A stretch of 64,000 bases of DNA. Source: Promicromonospora soli. GTDB taxonomy: Bacteria > Actinomycetota > Actinomycetes > Actinomycetales > Cellulomonadaceae. Below are positions 1 to 8,202 of this stretch, piece after piece (position 1 is the first letter of the stretch; each line of letters starts with the position of its first letter). The notes beneath the pieces were generated by a model. That model searched no databases. It was not told where the DNA came from and saw nothing but the letters and a program-made list of their open reading frames with translations. Both the position numbers and the translations under genes were made by a program. The stretch lies in NCBI RefSeq assembly GCF_014653785.1, contig NZ_BNAS01000002.1:904699-968698 (forward strand). The letters run 5' to 3'.

Positions 1-2
1 CG

Positions 3-2222
3 ACGAGATGGCTGCGGCCCGAGCCCATCCGTAACCCCTGGCGCGCCGTGGCCGTGGCGCTCCTTCCGCTGATGATCCTGGGACTGCTCATCTCGGCCCT
101 GTGGAACCCGCAGGAGCGGCTCGACACCGTCAAGGCGGCGATCGTGAACCTCGACGAGCCGGTGAAGATCAACGGTCAGACGGTGCCGCTCGGCCGCCAG
201 CTTGCCGCCGGCCTCGTGAGCGGTGGCGAGACGTCCGACGCAGCGGCGGGTGAAGCGGCGGCGGTTCCCGCCTCCGACGCGAGCTACGACTGGGAGATCT
301 CCGACGCCGATAGCGCCGCCGACGGCCTCGCCGATGGCACGTACGCCGCCGTCGTGACCATCCCGGAGGGCTTCTCGGCGGCGGCGACGTCGTTCAGCGG
401 TGAGGACCCGGCGAAGGCACGGCAGGCGACGATCGACGTCGCCACGCCGGCCGACGGCCGCGTGCTCGACGACGCCCTCGCGCAGGTCGTGGCCCAGACG
501 GCCACCGGCGTGCTCGGCAGCACGCTCACCGAGACCTACGTGGACAACGTCCTGGTCGGCTTCTCCACGCTCTCGAAGGAGCTGGGCAAGGCCGCCGACG
601 GCGCCGACCAGCTCGCCGACGGGGCCACCGAGGCGGGCAAGGGTGCGCAGGAGCTGGCCGACGGTGCGCAGCAGACCTCGGACGGTGTGGCCGGGATCGG
701 CGACGGCGTGTCCGGGCTGGCCGGCGGCGCAGGGGAGTGGGCCGCGGGCGCGAACGACTGGGCGGCGGGCGCCGACTCGATGGCGGGCGGCGTGAGCCAG
801 CTGGCCGACGGCGCCGGTCAGTCCGCAGCGGGTGCCGCAGACCTGGCGTCCGGCGCGGACGAGCTCGCGACGGGCACCGAGGGCATTGCGACGGGGGTGA
901 AGGATCTCGCGGGTGGGCTCGCGGAGACCGCCAAGAAGAGTCAGCAGCTGCCGGGCAGCGCCTCGCAGCTGGCGACCGGGGCCACCGAAGTGTCGGGTGG
1001 CATCGATGAACTGGTCGGCGGCCTCGAGCAGGCATGCGCTGTCCCGTCACTCGATCCGCGGCTCACTGCCCTGTGCGGTCAGCTACCGGACCTCAAGAAG
1101 CTGCAGGCCGGCGCAGCGGAGGTTGCCGGTGGCATGACCGGCCTCGCCGGCACGGGTGGTGCCAAGCCCACGGGCCTCTACGAGCTGACCGCTGGCATCT
1201 CCGGACTCTCTCAGGGTGCCGGCGAGCTCGCCGGCCACGCAGAGCAGGTCACGGTCGGCGCCGTATTAGCGGCGGACGGTGCGCACCAGCTCTCGGGCGG
1301 CCTCGCGGAGCTGCATGCCGGCGCGGACGAGGCGGCCAACGGCGCGGCCGGCCTGGCCAGCGGCGCGCGTGAGCTCTCCGGCGGTGCCGGTGGCCTCGCG
1401 TCGGGTGCGACGGAGCTCGCCAACGGCGTCGGCGAGCTGGAGACGGGCACCAGCCAGCTCGCGACCGGCGTGGACGGCCTGGCGGACGGCGTCGGCGAGC
1501 TGGCCGGCGGCGCGAAGGACCTGTCCAACGGTCTGGGGCAGGCCACCGAGGAGATCCCGGCGTACACCGAGCAGGAACGGCAGTCCCTGGCGTCGGTGGT
1601 CGCCGACCCGGTGGCCACGGACGGCGCGGTCACCGACCTGGACACCGGTGCGACCGGCCCGATGTTCGCCGTCCTGGCGCTCTGGCTCGGGGCGCTCGCG
1701 CTCATGAACGTGTTCACGCCGGTGCCGCTGCACGCTTGGGGCTCCACGCGCAGCGCCCTGCGGCTCACCCTGGAGACGTTCGCTGTCCCGGCCGCGGTCG
1801 GCCTGGTCACGGGCCTCGCGACGGGTGCCGTGCTGGCCGGTATCGAGGGCCTGGACGTCGGCGGATGGGCCGCGACCATGGGCTTCGGTGCGCTGGTCTC
1901 GGTCGCTTTCGTCGCGTTCAACCAGGCGCTGGCCGCGGTGCTCGGCCACGTCGGCCGGGGTCTGAGCCTGCTGGTCGCGGTGCTCGTCATCGCGACCGGC
2001 GTGGTGTCGACGGCGCCAGGCGTACTCGAAGGGCTGGCAGCGGTCCTGCCGGTCGGCGCTGGCCTCGACGGCCTCGTCGGGCTCATCGAGCCTGGTGTGG
2101 GCGGCGTCGGGATGGCGGTCGCCGCGATGGTGCTGTGGGGCATCGCGGGCCTGGCCGTGACGACGACAACGGTGGCGCGGCAGCGCACCGTCCGGGTAGC
2201 GGAGCTGCTCCGCCCGGCCTGA
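3..2222 (+). CDS. YhgE/Pip family ABC-2-like membrane protein (5' partial)
   Basis: The window opens inside this gene: the frame stays open to base 3 and already encodes WLRPEP and NPWRAV before the first GTG at 48, so the true start lies upstream. One N-terminal membrane segment (MILGLLISALW) leads into a large extracytoplasmic domain. From about base 580 to 1540 this is built of repeated A-x-G units such as LADGA, ELAGGA and GLASGA. Five hydrophobic helices follow at about 1660-2200. This layout is that of the YhgE/Pip (phage infection protein) family, related to ABC-2 permeases. Such proteins are proposed exporters or surface factors; the substrate here is unknown. The gene ends at a TGA just before a large hairpin. 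Confidence 0.85.
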   Translation, partial: TRWLRPEPIRNPWRAVAVALLPLMILGLLISALWNPQERLDTVKAAIVNLDEPVKINGQTVPLGRQLAAGLVSGGETSDAAAGEAAAVPASDASYDWEISDADSAADGLADGTYAAVVTIPEGFSAAATSFSGEDPAKARQATIDVATPADGRVLDDALAQVVAQTATGVLGSTLTETYVDNVLVGFSTLSKELGKAADGADQLADGATEAGKGAQELADGAQQTSDGVAGIGDGVSGLAGGAGEWAAGANDWAAGADSMAGGVSQLADGAGQSAAGAADLASGADELATGTEGIATGVKDLAGGLAETAKKSQQLPGSASQLATGATEVSGGIDELVGGLEQACAVPSLDPRLTALCGQLPDLKKLQAGAAEVAGGMTGLAGTGGAKPTGLYELTAGISGLSQGAGELAGHAEQVTVGAVLAADGAHQLSGGLAELHAGADEAANGAAGLASGARELSGGAGGLASGATELANGVGELETGTSQLATGVDGLADGVGELAGGAKDLSNGLGQATEEIPAYTEQERQSLASVVADPVATDGAVTDLDTGATGPMFAVLALWLGALALMNVFTPVPLHAWGSTRSALRLTLETFAVPAAVGLVTGLATGAVLAGIEGLDVGGWAATMGFGALVSVAFVAFNQALAAVLGHVGRGLSLLVAVLVIATGVVSTAPGVLEGLAAVLPVGAGLDGLVGLIEPGVGGVGMAVAAMVLWGIAGLAVTTTTVARQRTVRVAELLRPA
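580..1545 (+). repeat. A-x-G repeat-coding region in YhgE/Pip gene
   Basis: Degenerate short repeats encode units like ADGA, LASGA and ELAGGA. They probably form a long helical or coiled extracytoplasmic stalk. The repeats are interrupted at about 1030-1100 by a non-repeat stretch with two cysteines (QACAVP and LCGQLP). Confidence 0.7.
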
Positions 2223-2258
2223 CCTAGCGCCGCGTTGGTCGCGGCACACCGGATGAGA

Positions 2259-2316
2259 TCGGTCCGTTGCCTTGAGATCGGTCCGTTGATGGACCGATCT
2301 CAAGGCAACGGACCGA
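2259..2316. terminator. 26-bp perfect inverted repeat between convergent genes
   Basis: Arms at 2259-2284 and 2291-2316 are perfectly complementary over 26 bp around a 6-nt loop (gttgat). The hairpin sits between the stop of the YhgE/Pip gene and the stop of the convergent small gene, so a bidirectional terminator is the simplest reading. There is no T-tract. The arms contain ATCGGTCCGTT in direct and inverted order. Confidence 0.7.
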
Positions 2317-2348
2317 AGTCGTTGAGCTCGCTCATGTCGCCCAGCAGG

Positions 2349-2714
2349 TCAGACCCGGCGCAGCCGCCCGGCGGTGTCCGGCCAGGGGACGTGCACGGAC
2401 TCCAGCGGGACGAGCGCCTTCGTCAGATACGCGTCGCGCAGCACGATGCCGGCGGGGGAGAGCTCGCTGATCGTGAGCTCGGCGCCCTCGCCGTCGAGCA
2501 GCCAGTGCTCCGCGAGCTCACGCAGACCACGATCGAGCACGAGCTCCTCGGCCGCGTGGTAGTCGCGCACGTCGCCGACGGCGTGGCCGAGGCGGTTGCG
2601 CGGGATCACGTCGGCGTAGTCGTCGGTCACGGGTTCGAGGTAGCCAACGGTCTCGCCGTCCTCCCGCGTGACGGCGAGCCAGGTGTCCATCGGGGCGATC
2701 TCCGGCGTCGTCAT
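2349..2714 (-). CDS. Hypothetical protein, 121 aa
   Basis: I do not recognise this protein. It is soluble and acidic, with no signal peptide or membrane segment. It begins MTTPEIAPMDTWLAVTREDG and carries a repeated pattern of short strands (ETVGYLEP, AELTISEL, GIVLRDAYLTKALVP) ending in a basic RLRRV tail. The composition looks like a real high-GC actinobacterial protein, and the much longer opposite-strand frame across this stretch is arginine/valine-rich noise. It is convergent with the YhgE/Pip gene and lies about 100 bp upstream of the M20 gene's stop-codon side, so the two minus-strand genes may be transcribed separately. Confidence 0.65.
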   Translation of the reverse strand: MTTPEIAPMDTWLAVTREDGETVGYLEPVTDDYADVIPRNRLGHAVGDVRDYHAAEELVLDRGLRELAEHWLLDGEGAELTISELSPAGIVLRDAYLTKALVPLESVHVPWPDTAGRLRRV

Positions 2715-2816
2715 GGACCGACCGTAAGGTCACCGGCTGCCCAGGGGCCTGCTGTTTTCGCCGCCCGGACCGGCCGAGCCCGCCCGGGCCGAGCCGCCCA
2801 CCCCGAGCGCTACCGA

Positions 2817-4187
2817 TCAGTCGAAGTACTTCTCCACCTCGACCGCGCCGCCCTCCTCGGCGAACTCCTCGTGGACGGCGGCGCGCAGCCCCGCGTCGTA
2901 CAGATAGTCCAGGGCCGTCGCCGCGAGCCCGGCTGCGCTGTCGATCGCGGCGGACACCGCCGCCGGGGTCGCCGCGGCGGCCGCAAACTCGGCGGTGTGC
3001 AGCGCGACGTCCGGGTTCGAGACCTGCACGAGCGGGTGGATGCCGGGGATGCGGAACGAGAAGTTACCGAAGTCCGTGGACGCAGCGAGCGTCTCCGAGA
3101 GCACTCCCGCGGGCAGCGGGTCGCGACCCCGGCGCCGCTGGGCGGCGACCCAGCGGTCGGTGAGCGTCCGGTTGGTGCGCACCGGCAGGCTCGGGTGGGC
3201 GCCGTCGTCCCAGGTGATCTCGACGTCCGTGCCGGTCATCAGGGCCGCGCCGAGCGCGATGTCGTCGAGGCGGCTGGAGAGGTCGCGCAGGGTGTCCGGG
3301 TACTTGGACCGCGCGTACAGGTGCACGACGGCGCGCTCCGTGATGATGCTCGGCCGCGTGCCGCCCTCTGCGATCGTGGCGTGCACGCGGTCCACCGGCG
3401 GCATCTGCTGCCGCAGCAGGCCGATGCCCTGGTAGGCGAGGCTGGCGGCGTCCAACGCATTGCGGCCCATGTACGGCTGGGCGGAGGCGTGCGCGGGACG
3501 TCCGGTGAACGTCCAGGTCAGGAGGCGGCGGCCGAGCCAGACCTGGTCGGCGACGTCCAGCCCGTACGGGTGCACCATGATCGCCGCATCGATGCCCTCG
3601 AGCGCCCCGTTGCGAGCGAGCACCTCCTTGCCGGTGTGCCCCTCCTCGGCGGGCGTCCCGAGCAGGACGACGCGGCCGGCAGGGGCGTCGGCGGAGGTCA
3701 TGACGTGGTGCAGGGCGAGGAACGCGCCCACGCCGGCCGCCGCGATGACGTTGTGGCCGCAGGCATGGCCGATGCCGGGCAGCGCGTCGTACTCCGCGCA
3801 GATCGCGATGGTGGGCCCGGCGGGGTCCCCGACCTCGGCCCGGAACGCCGTCGGCACGCCGTGCGCGCCAAGCTCCGCCTCGACACCGTGCCGCGCGAGC
3901 ACCTCGACCAGTGTCGCCACGCTGCGGTGCTCCTCGAAGGCCGGCTCGGGGTGCTCGTGCAGCCGCTTGACGATCTCCGCGAGCTCGGGCTCGAGCTGCT
4001 CGGCGGCCCGCTCGACGGCGGAGACCAGCGCGGCGGGCGCGCCGCCGTCGGGCAGAGACGTTCCCTGATGGCCGACGGCGCCTCGGCCGCCCGCTGCGAC
4101 CGTGCCGGTCAGGGCCTCCCGCCGCCCGGAGGTCTCGGCGACCAGATGGTCGAGGTAGGCGGTGCTGGGCGGGGTAGGGCGGCTCAT
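2817..4187 (-). CDS. M20 family amidohydrolase/peptidase
   Basis: This 456-residue protein has the M20 metallopeptidase metal-site motifs in order: RLHEHPEPAFEEH near residue 75, CAEYDALPGIGHACGHN, then PAEEGHTGKEV, a MVHPYG segment with the dimerisation-domain start (FTGRPAHASAQPYMGRNALD), and a C-terminal histidine in IPGIHPLVQVSNPD. HACGHN and the AEYDALPGIGH block are typical of the M20D amidohydrolases (AbgB, PM20D2 and YxeP type) that hydrolyse N-acyl amino acids or dipeptides. No signal peptide is present, so it is cytoplasmic. The substrate cannot be read from the sequence. It lies 29 codons downstream of purB on the same strand? No: its start at 4187 is 40 bp beyond the purB stop, so the order of transcription is purB then this gene. 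Confidence 0.88.
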   Translation of the reverse strand: MSRPTPPSTAYLDHLVAETSGRREALTGTVAAGGRGAVGHQGTSLPDGGAPAALVSAVERAAEQLEPELAEIVKRLHEHPEPAFEEHRSVATLVEVLARHGVEAELGAHGVPTAFRAEVGDPAGPTIAICAEYDALPGIGHACGHNVIAAAGVGAFLALHHVMTSADAPAGRVVLLGTPAEEGHTGKEVLARNGALEGIDAAIMVHPYGLDVADQVWLGRRLLTWTFTGRPAHASAQPYMGRNALDAASLAYQGIGLLRQQMPPVDRVHATIAEGGTRPSIITERAVVHLYARSKYPDTLRDLSSRLDDIALGAALMTGTDVEITWDDGAHPSLPVRTNRTLTDRWVAAQRRRGRDPLPAGVLSETLAASTDFGNFSFRIPGIHPLVQVSNPDVALHTAEFAAAAATPAAVSAAIDSAAGLAATALDYLYDAGLRAAVHEEFAEEGGAVEVEKYFD

Positions 4188-4227
4188 GCGTCCATCGTAT
4201 GGAAGGTGCCCTGAGCCGAGCCGGGGG

Positions 4228-5712
4228 TCAGTCCAGGTAGTCCTTCACCAGCTGCTCGGCGAGCCCCGTGTACGTGGCGGGGGTCAGGTCCGCGAGGCGA
4301 GCGGCGACGTCGTCGGGCAGGCCGAGGCCTGCCACGAACTCGCGCATGCGCGCGCCGTCCACACGCTGGCCGCGGGTGAGGTCCTTGAGGCGCTCGTACG
4401 GGTTCTCCATGCCGGGAACGCCCGCGACGGAGGCCGCGCGCATGGCGGACTGGACGGGCTCGCCCAGCACCTCCCAGTTGGCGTCGAGGTCCTCGCGCAG
4501 CAGGGTCTCGTTGACGGCGAGCCGGTCCAGGCCGCGCGCCACGTTGTCGATGGCGAGCAGGCTGTGCCCGAACGCCGGGCCGATGTTCCGCTGCGTCGTC
4601 GAGTCCGTGAGGTCGCGCTGCAGGCGGCTCGTCACCAGCGTCGCCGAGAGCGTGTCCAGGAGCGAGCACGAGATCTCGAGGTTGGCCTCGGCGTTCTCGA
4701 ACCGGATCGGGTTCACCTTGTGCGGCATCGTGGACGAGCCGGTGGCACCCTCCACCGGGATCTGCGTGAAGAACCCGAGCGAGATGTAGGTCCACACGTC
4801 GGTCGCGAGGTTGTGCAGGATCCGGTTGAAGCGCGCGACGTCGGCATAGACCTCGGCCTGCCAGTCGTGCGACTCGATCTGCGTGGTCAGCGGGTTCCAG
4901 TCCAGGCCGAGGCCCTCGACGAACGCCTGCGACACCGCCGGCCAGTCGGCTGACGGGACGGCGACGGTGTGCGCGCCGTAGGTGCCGGTGGCGCCGTTCA
5001 GCTTGCCGAGGAACTCGGCGCCCTCTACCCGACGCAGCTGACGGCGCAGGCGGTGCGCCAGGACCGCGAGCTCCTTGCCGAGGGTCGTCGGCGTCGCCGG
5101 CTGGCCGTGCGTGCGGCTGAGCAGGGGCGCCGCGGCGTGCTCGCGCGCCATGCCGGCGAGCTGGTCGACGACGGCGGTCGCGGCCGGGAGCCACACGTCA
5201 CGGACGGCGCCCCGCACCATCAGCGCGTACGACAGGTTGTTGATGTCCTCGCTGGTGCAGGCGAAGTGCACCAGCTCGCTCGCGGCGGGGAGGCTGGTCG
5301 TCCCGAGCACCTCGGGCGCGGCGGAGATGCGGCGCTTGATGAAGTACTCGACGGCCTTGACGTCGTGCACGGTCTCGCGCTCGATCTCGGCCAGCTCGGC
5401 GATCTCGTCCGCGCCGAACGTCGCGGGGATCGCTCGAAGGTAGTCGATCTCCTGCGGCGACAGCGTCGGAGCGCCGGGGACCACCGGTGCTTCGATGCCG
5501 GGCGCGCCGTTGCACAGCGTGATGAGCCATTCCACCTCGACGTGGATGCGCTCGCGGTTCAGCGCGGCCTCGCTCAGGTGGTCCACGAGCGGGGCGACGG
5601 CCTTGCGGTACCGGCCGTCCAGCGGTCCGAGCGCGATGGCCGGGCTCACCTCCGCGAACGCGACGCGGGTGACGGGGCTGGCAGGGGCGGTGGTCTCAGG
5701 CACGTGCTCCAT
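4228..5712 (-). CDS. purB: Adenylosuccinate lyase
   Basis: PurB catalyses two eliminations of fumarate in purine synthesis: SAICAR to AICAR, and adenylosuccinate to AMP. The fumarase/aspartase superfamily signature GSSTMPHKVNP is present near residue 325, with the FACTSEDINNL and SRTHGQPATPTTLGKE blocks before it in the expected order. At 494 residues it has the usual length for the long PurB form. The ATG at 5712 is preceded by no competing in-frame start, and the N-terminus (ALGPLDGRY) matches the family. The M20 gene follows 40 bp downstream on the same strand and could be cotranscribed. Confidence 0.96.
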   Translation of the reverse strand: MEHVPETTAPASPVTRVAFAEVSPAIALGPLDGRYRKAVAPLVDHLSEAALNRERIHVEVEWLITLCNGAPGIEAPVVPGAPTLSPQEIDYLRAIPATFGADEIAELAEIERETVHDVKAVEYFIKRRISAAPEVLGTTSLPAASELVHFACTSEDINNLSYALMVRGAVRDVWLPAATAVVDQLAGMAREHAAAPLLSRTHGQPATPTTLGKELAVLAHRLRRQLRRVEGAEFLGKLNGATGTYGAHTVAVPSADWPAVSQAFVEGLGLDWNPLTTQIESHDWQAEVYADVARFNRILHNLATDVWTYISLGFFTQIPVEGATGSSTMPHKVNPIRFENAEANLEISCSLLDTLSATLVTSRLQRDLTDSTTQRNIGPAFGHSLLAIDNVARGLDRLAVNETLLREDLDANWEVLGEPVQSAMRAASVAGVPGMENPYERLKDLTRGQRVDGARMREFVAGLGLPDDVAARLADLTPATYTGLAEQLVKDYLD

Positions 5713-5952
5713 TCTCCCACGCGAGTCGCGTGAAGCCTGCTGCGGGGCCTAGCGGCGAGATTCGTCGATGGGCCCTGCAGACCCTCCCGACGGCGTTCCG
5801 CGGGTGCGAGCCCGACCACCGGCTGCCTTCTCGACGACCTGTGCACAGGCGACCGTCCCTGGCCGACGGCGGCGTCCGGCTCGCCCCTAGCGTCGTGGTC
5901 GACGAGGGACCGGACCGACGGACACGGCCGGACGAGCAGTGAGGGAGCGTCG

Positions 5953-6207
5953 ATGAACGACATGTATGCGCCGCCCGCGCGCGGAGCAGGGGACCCGACG
6001 GTGGCGTTCGCGGCCGCGGTGGAGCTCTTGATGCGGGGGATCGACCAGCTGCGGGCTGCCGTCGAGGTGGACTGGGAGGCACCCGCGGCGCAGCTGTACC
6101 GGGAGGAGGTCGCCGGGGTGGCGCTCGCCGTCGCGCGTGACCTGTTCCTCCTGAAGGAGGCCATGCGGCGGGCGGACGCCCTCCACGCGGCGGGCGGGCC
6201 GGGATGA
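5953..6207 (+). CDS. Small WXG100-like hypothetical protein, 84 aa
   Basis: A helical protein of 84 residues containing a central W-x-x-P-x-A turn (DWEAPAAQLYREEV) between two predicted helices. This resembles the helix-turn-helix plan of WXG100/ESX-type or related toxin-associated small proteins, although the exact WXG triplet is absent. The ATG at 5953 follows a GGGAGCG ribosome site. Its stop overlaps the next ATG (ATGA at 6204-6207), so translation is coupled to the alpha/beta hydrolase. The assignment to a WXG-like fold is inference from pattern and size. Confidence 0.65.
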   Translation: MNDMYAPPARGAGDPTVAFAAAVELLMRGIDQLRAAVEVDWEAPAAQLYREEVAGVALAVARDLFLLKEAMRRADALHAAGGPG

Positions 6208-7739
6208 CGCCGTTCGTGACGCCGCCGGAGGGTCCGCGCGCGCCGTCGGACACCGTCACGGTTTTCGGGGGAGCGGGTGCCACCGCCGTCGAGTCGGACT
6301 CGGTGCGCCGCGCGGCCGCGCGGGTGGCGGGCGCCGCCGACGACCTGCGGGCCGCCGCCGCGCAGTGCTTGGCGGCGAGCGGCGACGTCGTCCTGCCCGG
6401 TTCGGCCTGGCGGCCCGAAGGCAGCACCGCCTGGGCCACTGCCGCGCTCGCACCAGCAGCGCGGGCGCTCGAGGAAGCCGCACAGGACGCGGCGCGGTGC
6501 CTCGGCGCGCGCGCCGACCTGTGCGATCTGCTGGGCTGGCGCCTGCTGCGGGCGGCCGGCCTGTACGAGGAGGCGGAGTCGACGGCGGAGCGGGCGGTCG
6601 GTGCCCTGGTCACCGCCGGGACGTTCGGTACCGGGGCGGCGGTCGGCAGCCTGGGCTGGGCGGGCCTCGCGGGCGTCGGCGTCGTGGGAGCTGCGGAGGT
6701 GGCCGGGCGCCTGGCCGGGGGAATGCTCACCGGTGGCGTCTCCTCGGCGATCACCGGCTGGGCCCTGACCGAGGCGACGCGCGGCCTCGCCCCGTTCTCG
6801 GATGAGGCGTTCGCCGGCCTGGGGAGCGGCGTCGCGCTGTCCCAGCCCGCACTCGCTCAGGGCCGCCCGGATGTCTCAGGTGGGGCCGGCGTGCTCGCGC
6901 ACGTGGCCCGCGAGGTGCCGTTGCTCGGGAACGGCGACCGGGGGATCAAGGTCACGCGGCTCGGTCCCGGGGACTTCGCGGACGGCGCGGTGCCGGCCTG
7001 GTCCGACACCGGAGCCGGGTCCGTGCAGGAGGCACTGGCACGGGTCGACGATCTCTACCCGGGCAAGGGCGGCGCACCGGCGGCCACGGTCGCCGTCCAG
7101 AAGGTGACGGGCGCCGACGGCACCGTGTCGTGGACTGTGCTGGTGCCCGGAACCCAGTCGGCGCTGCCCGCGGACCACCCCTGGGACGGCCGCACCGACC
7201 TCGAGCTGGTCGCGGGCCAGGCCGACGGCGCGACAGCGGCTATCGAGCAGGTGCTGGCGGACTGCGGCGTCGGACCCGACGAGCCCGTCACCCTCGTCGG
7301 GCACAGCCTGGGCGGGATCGCGGCCGCCGCCCTCGTGTCGCGCGCGGGCTTCGCGGAGCGCTACCGGGTGGGCGGGCTGGTCACCGCCGGGTCGCCGACG
7401 GGACTGGTGCCCACGCCGCCGGGGGTGCCGGTGCTGCACCTCGAGACCCCGGAGGAGCTGGTGGCAAGCACCGACGGCCGCTCCGCCGCAGAGAATCCGC
7501 GTACCCGCGACCGGGTGACCGTCGTCCGGTCGCTGCGGGGCTCGACCGAGGCGGGCGACCGGGCGGCGTCGGGCAACGTGTCCCTGGCGCACGCGGTCAC
7601 CACGCACGTCCGCACGCTGGACCTGGCTATCGGGTCCGCCGACCCGCGCGTGACCGACGTGGCCGACAGGATCGGCGCCCGACTGGACGGAAAAGTCGCG
7701 AGCACCGTGTACTACCGGGCCGAACGGGCCGGCCCGTGA
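6204..7739 (+). CDS. Alpha/beta hydrolase-fold protein with N-terminal helical domain
   Basis: A 511-residue protein. Residues 1-140 are alanine-rich and helical (SDSVRRAAARVAGAADDLRAAAAQ), like secreted-substrate or WXG-related modules. Residues 140-195 are glycine-rich and hydrophobic. The C-terminal half is an alpha/beta hydrolase with a lipase-type nucleophile elbow, VTLVGHSLGGIAAAAL, at about 365-380 and a preceding strand WTVLVPGTQS. No clear signal peptide is visible. It is translationally coupled to the small WXG-like gene by ATGA. The pairing suggests an exported or self-interacting pair, but substrate and export route are unknown. Confidence 0.75.
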   Translation: MTPFVTPPEGPRAPSDTVTVFGGAGATAVESDSVRRAAARVAGAADDLRAAAAQCLAASGDVVLPGSAWRPEGSTAWATAALAPAARALEEAAQDAARCLGARADLCDLLGWRLLRAAGLYEEAESTAERAVGALVTAGTFGTGAAVGSLGWAGLAGVGVVGAAEVAGRLAGGMLTGGVSSAITGWALTEATRGLAPFSDEAFAGLGSGVALSQPALAQGRPDVSGGAGVLAHVAREVPLLGNGDRGIKVTRLGPGDFADGAVPAWSDTGAGSVQEALARVDDLYPGKGGAPAATVAVQKVTGADGTVSWTVLVPGTQSALPADHPWDGRTDLELVAGQADGATAAIEQVLADCGVGPDEPVTLVGHSLGGIAAAALVSRAGFAERYRVGGLVTAGSPTGLVPTPPGVPVLHLETPEELVASTDGRSAAENPRTRDRVTVVRSLRGSTEAGDRAASGNVSLAHAVTTHVRTLDLAIGSADPRVTDVADRIGARLDGKVASTVYYRAERAGP

Positions 7740-7780
7740 CCCGGCTCAGCGGGTGGCTGCCGCTCAGCCCGTGATCCGGC

Positions 7781-8188
7781 TCAGTCCGAGACCCTGTTGG
7801 GCAACAACGCCAGCAGGACGATCTGCACTACCGAGATCACGATAGCCGCCAGCACGTACCACCAGAAGCCGCCGGTCACCTCGAGGCCCCAGCTGGTGGT
7901 GTCGGAGAACCAGGACTGGTTCGTGATGAGCGTGGTGATCCACAGCATGAGCGCATTGACCAGCACCGACACCAGGCCGAGCGTGAGGATGTAGAGCGGC
8001 AGCGAGATGAGCTGGACTATCGGCTTCACGATCAGGTGGACCAGGCCGTAGACGATCGCGATGACCACCGTGGCGAGGATCGTGCCAAGCACGGTGTCGT
8101 TGCTGACGATGTCCATGTGAGAGCCGAGGATCAGGGCCGACAGCCAGATTGCGAGTGCGGAGATGAGGATGCGCGCCACGAGCTTCAT
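7781..8188 (-). CDS. Phage holin family (YvlD-like) membrane protein
   Basis: From the chosen start (MKLVARILISALAIWLSA) the protein is 135 residues with four hydrophobic helices, including VLGTILATVVIAIVYGLVHLIVKPIVQLI and LPLYILTLGLVSVLVNALMLWITT. The VKPIVQLISLPLYILTLG block is characteristic of the YvlD/phage-holin-4 superfamily, whose bacterial members are mostly of unknown function. A longer frame starts 23 codons upstream but would run through the hisC start region; the ATG at 8188 fits the family N-terminus. It is divergent from the aminotransferase, whose start is only 14 bp away. Confidence 0.85.
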   Translation of the reverse strand: MKLVARILISALAIWLSALILGSHMDIVSNDTVLGTILATVVIAIVYGLVHLIVKPIVQLISLPLYILTLGLVSVLVNALMLWITTLITNQSWFSDTTSWGLEVTGGFWWYVLAAIVISVVQIVLLALLPNRVSD

Positions 8189-8202
8189 CTCGTCATCGTG
8201 GC

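Noticed and set aside
580..1545. CRISPR-like repeat array
   Set aside because: The periodicity is codon-level and protein-coding (A-x-G repeats), without constant repeats and unique spacers. No CRISPR array was seen anywhere in the window.
2235..4214. Open frame of 659 codons opposite the M20 gene
   Set aside because: Arg/Gly/Val-rich with no motif; the M20 frame has all metal-site blocks.
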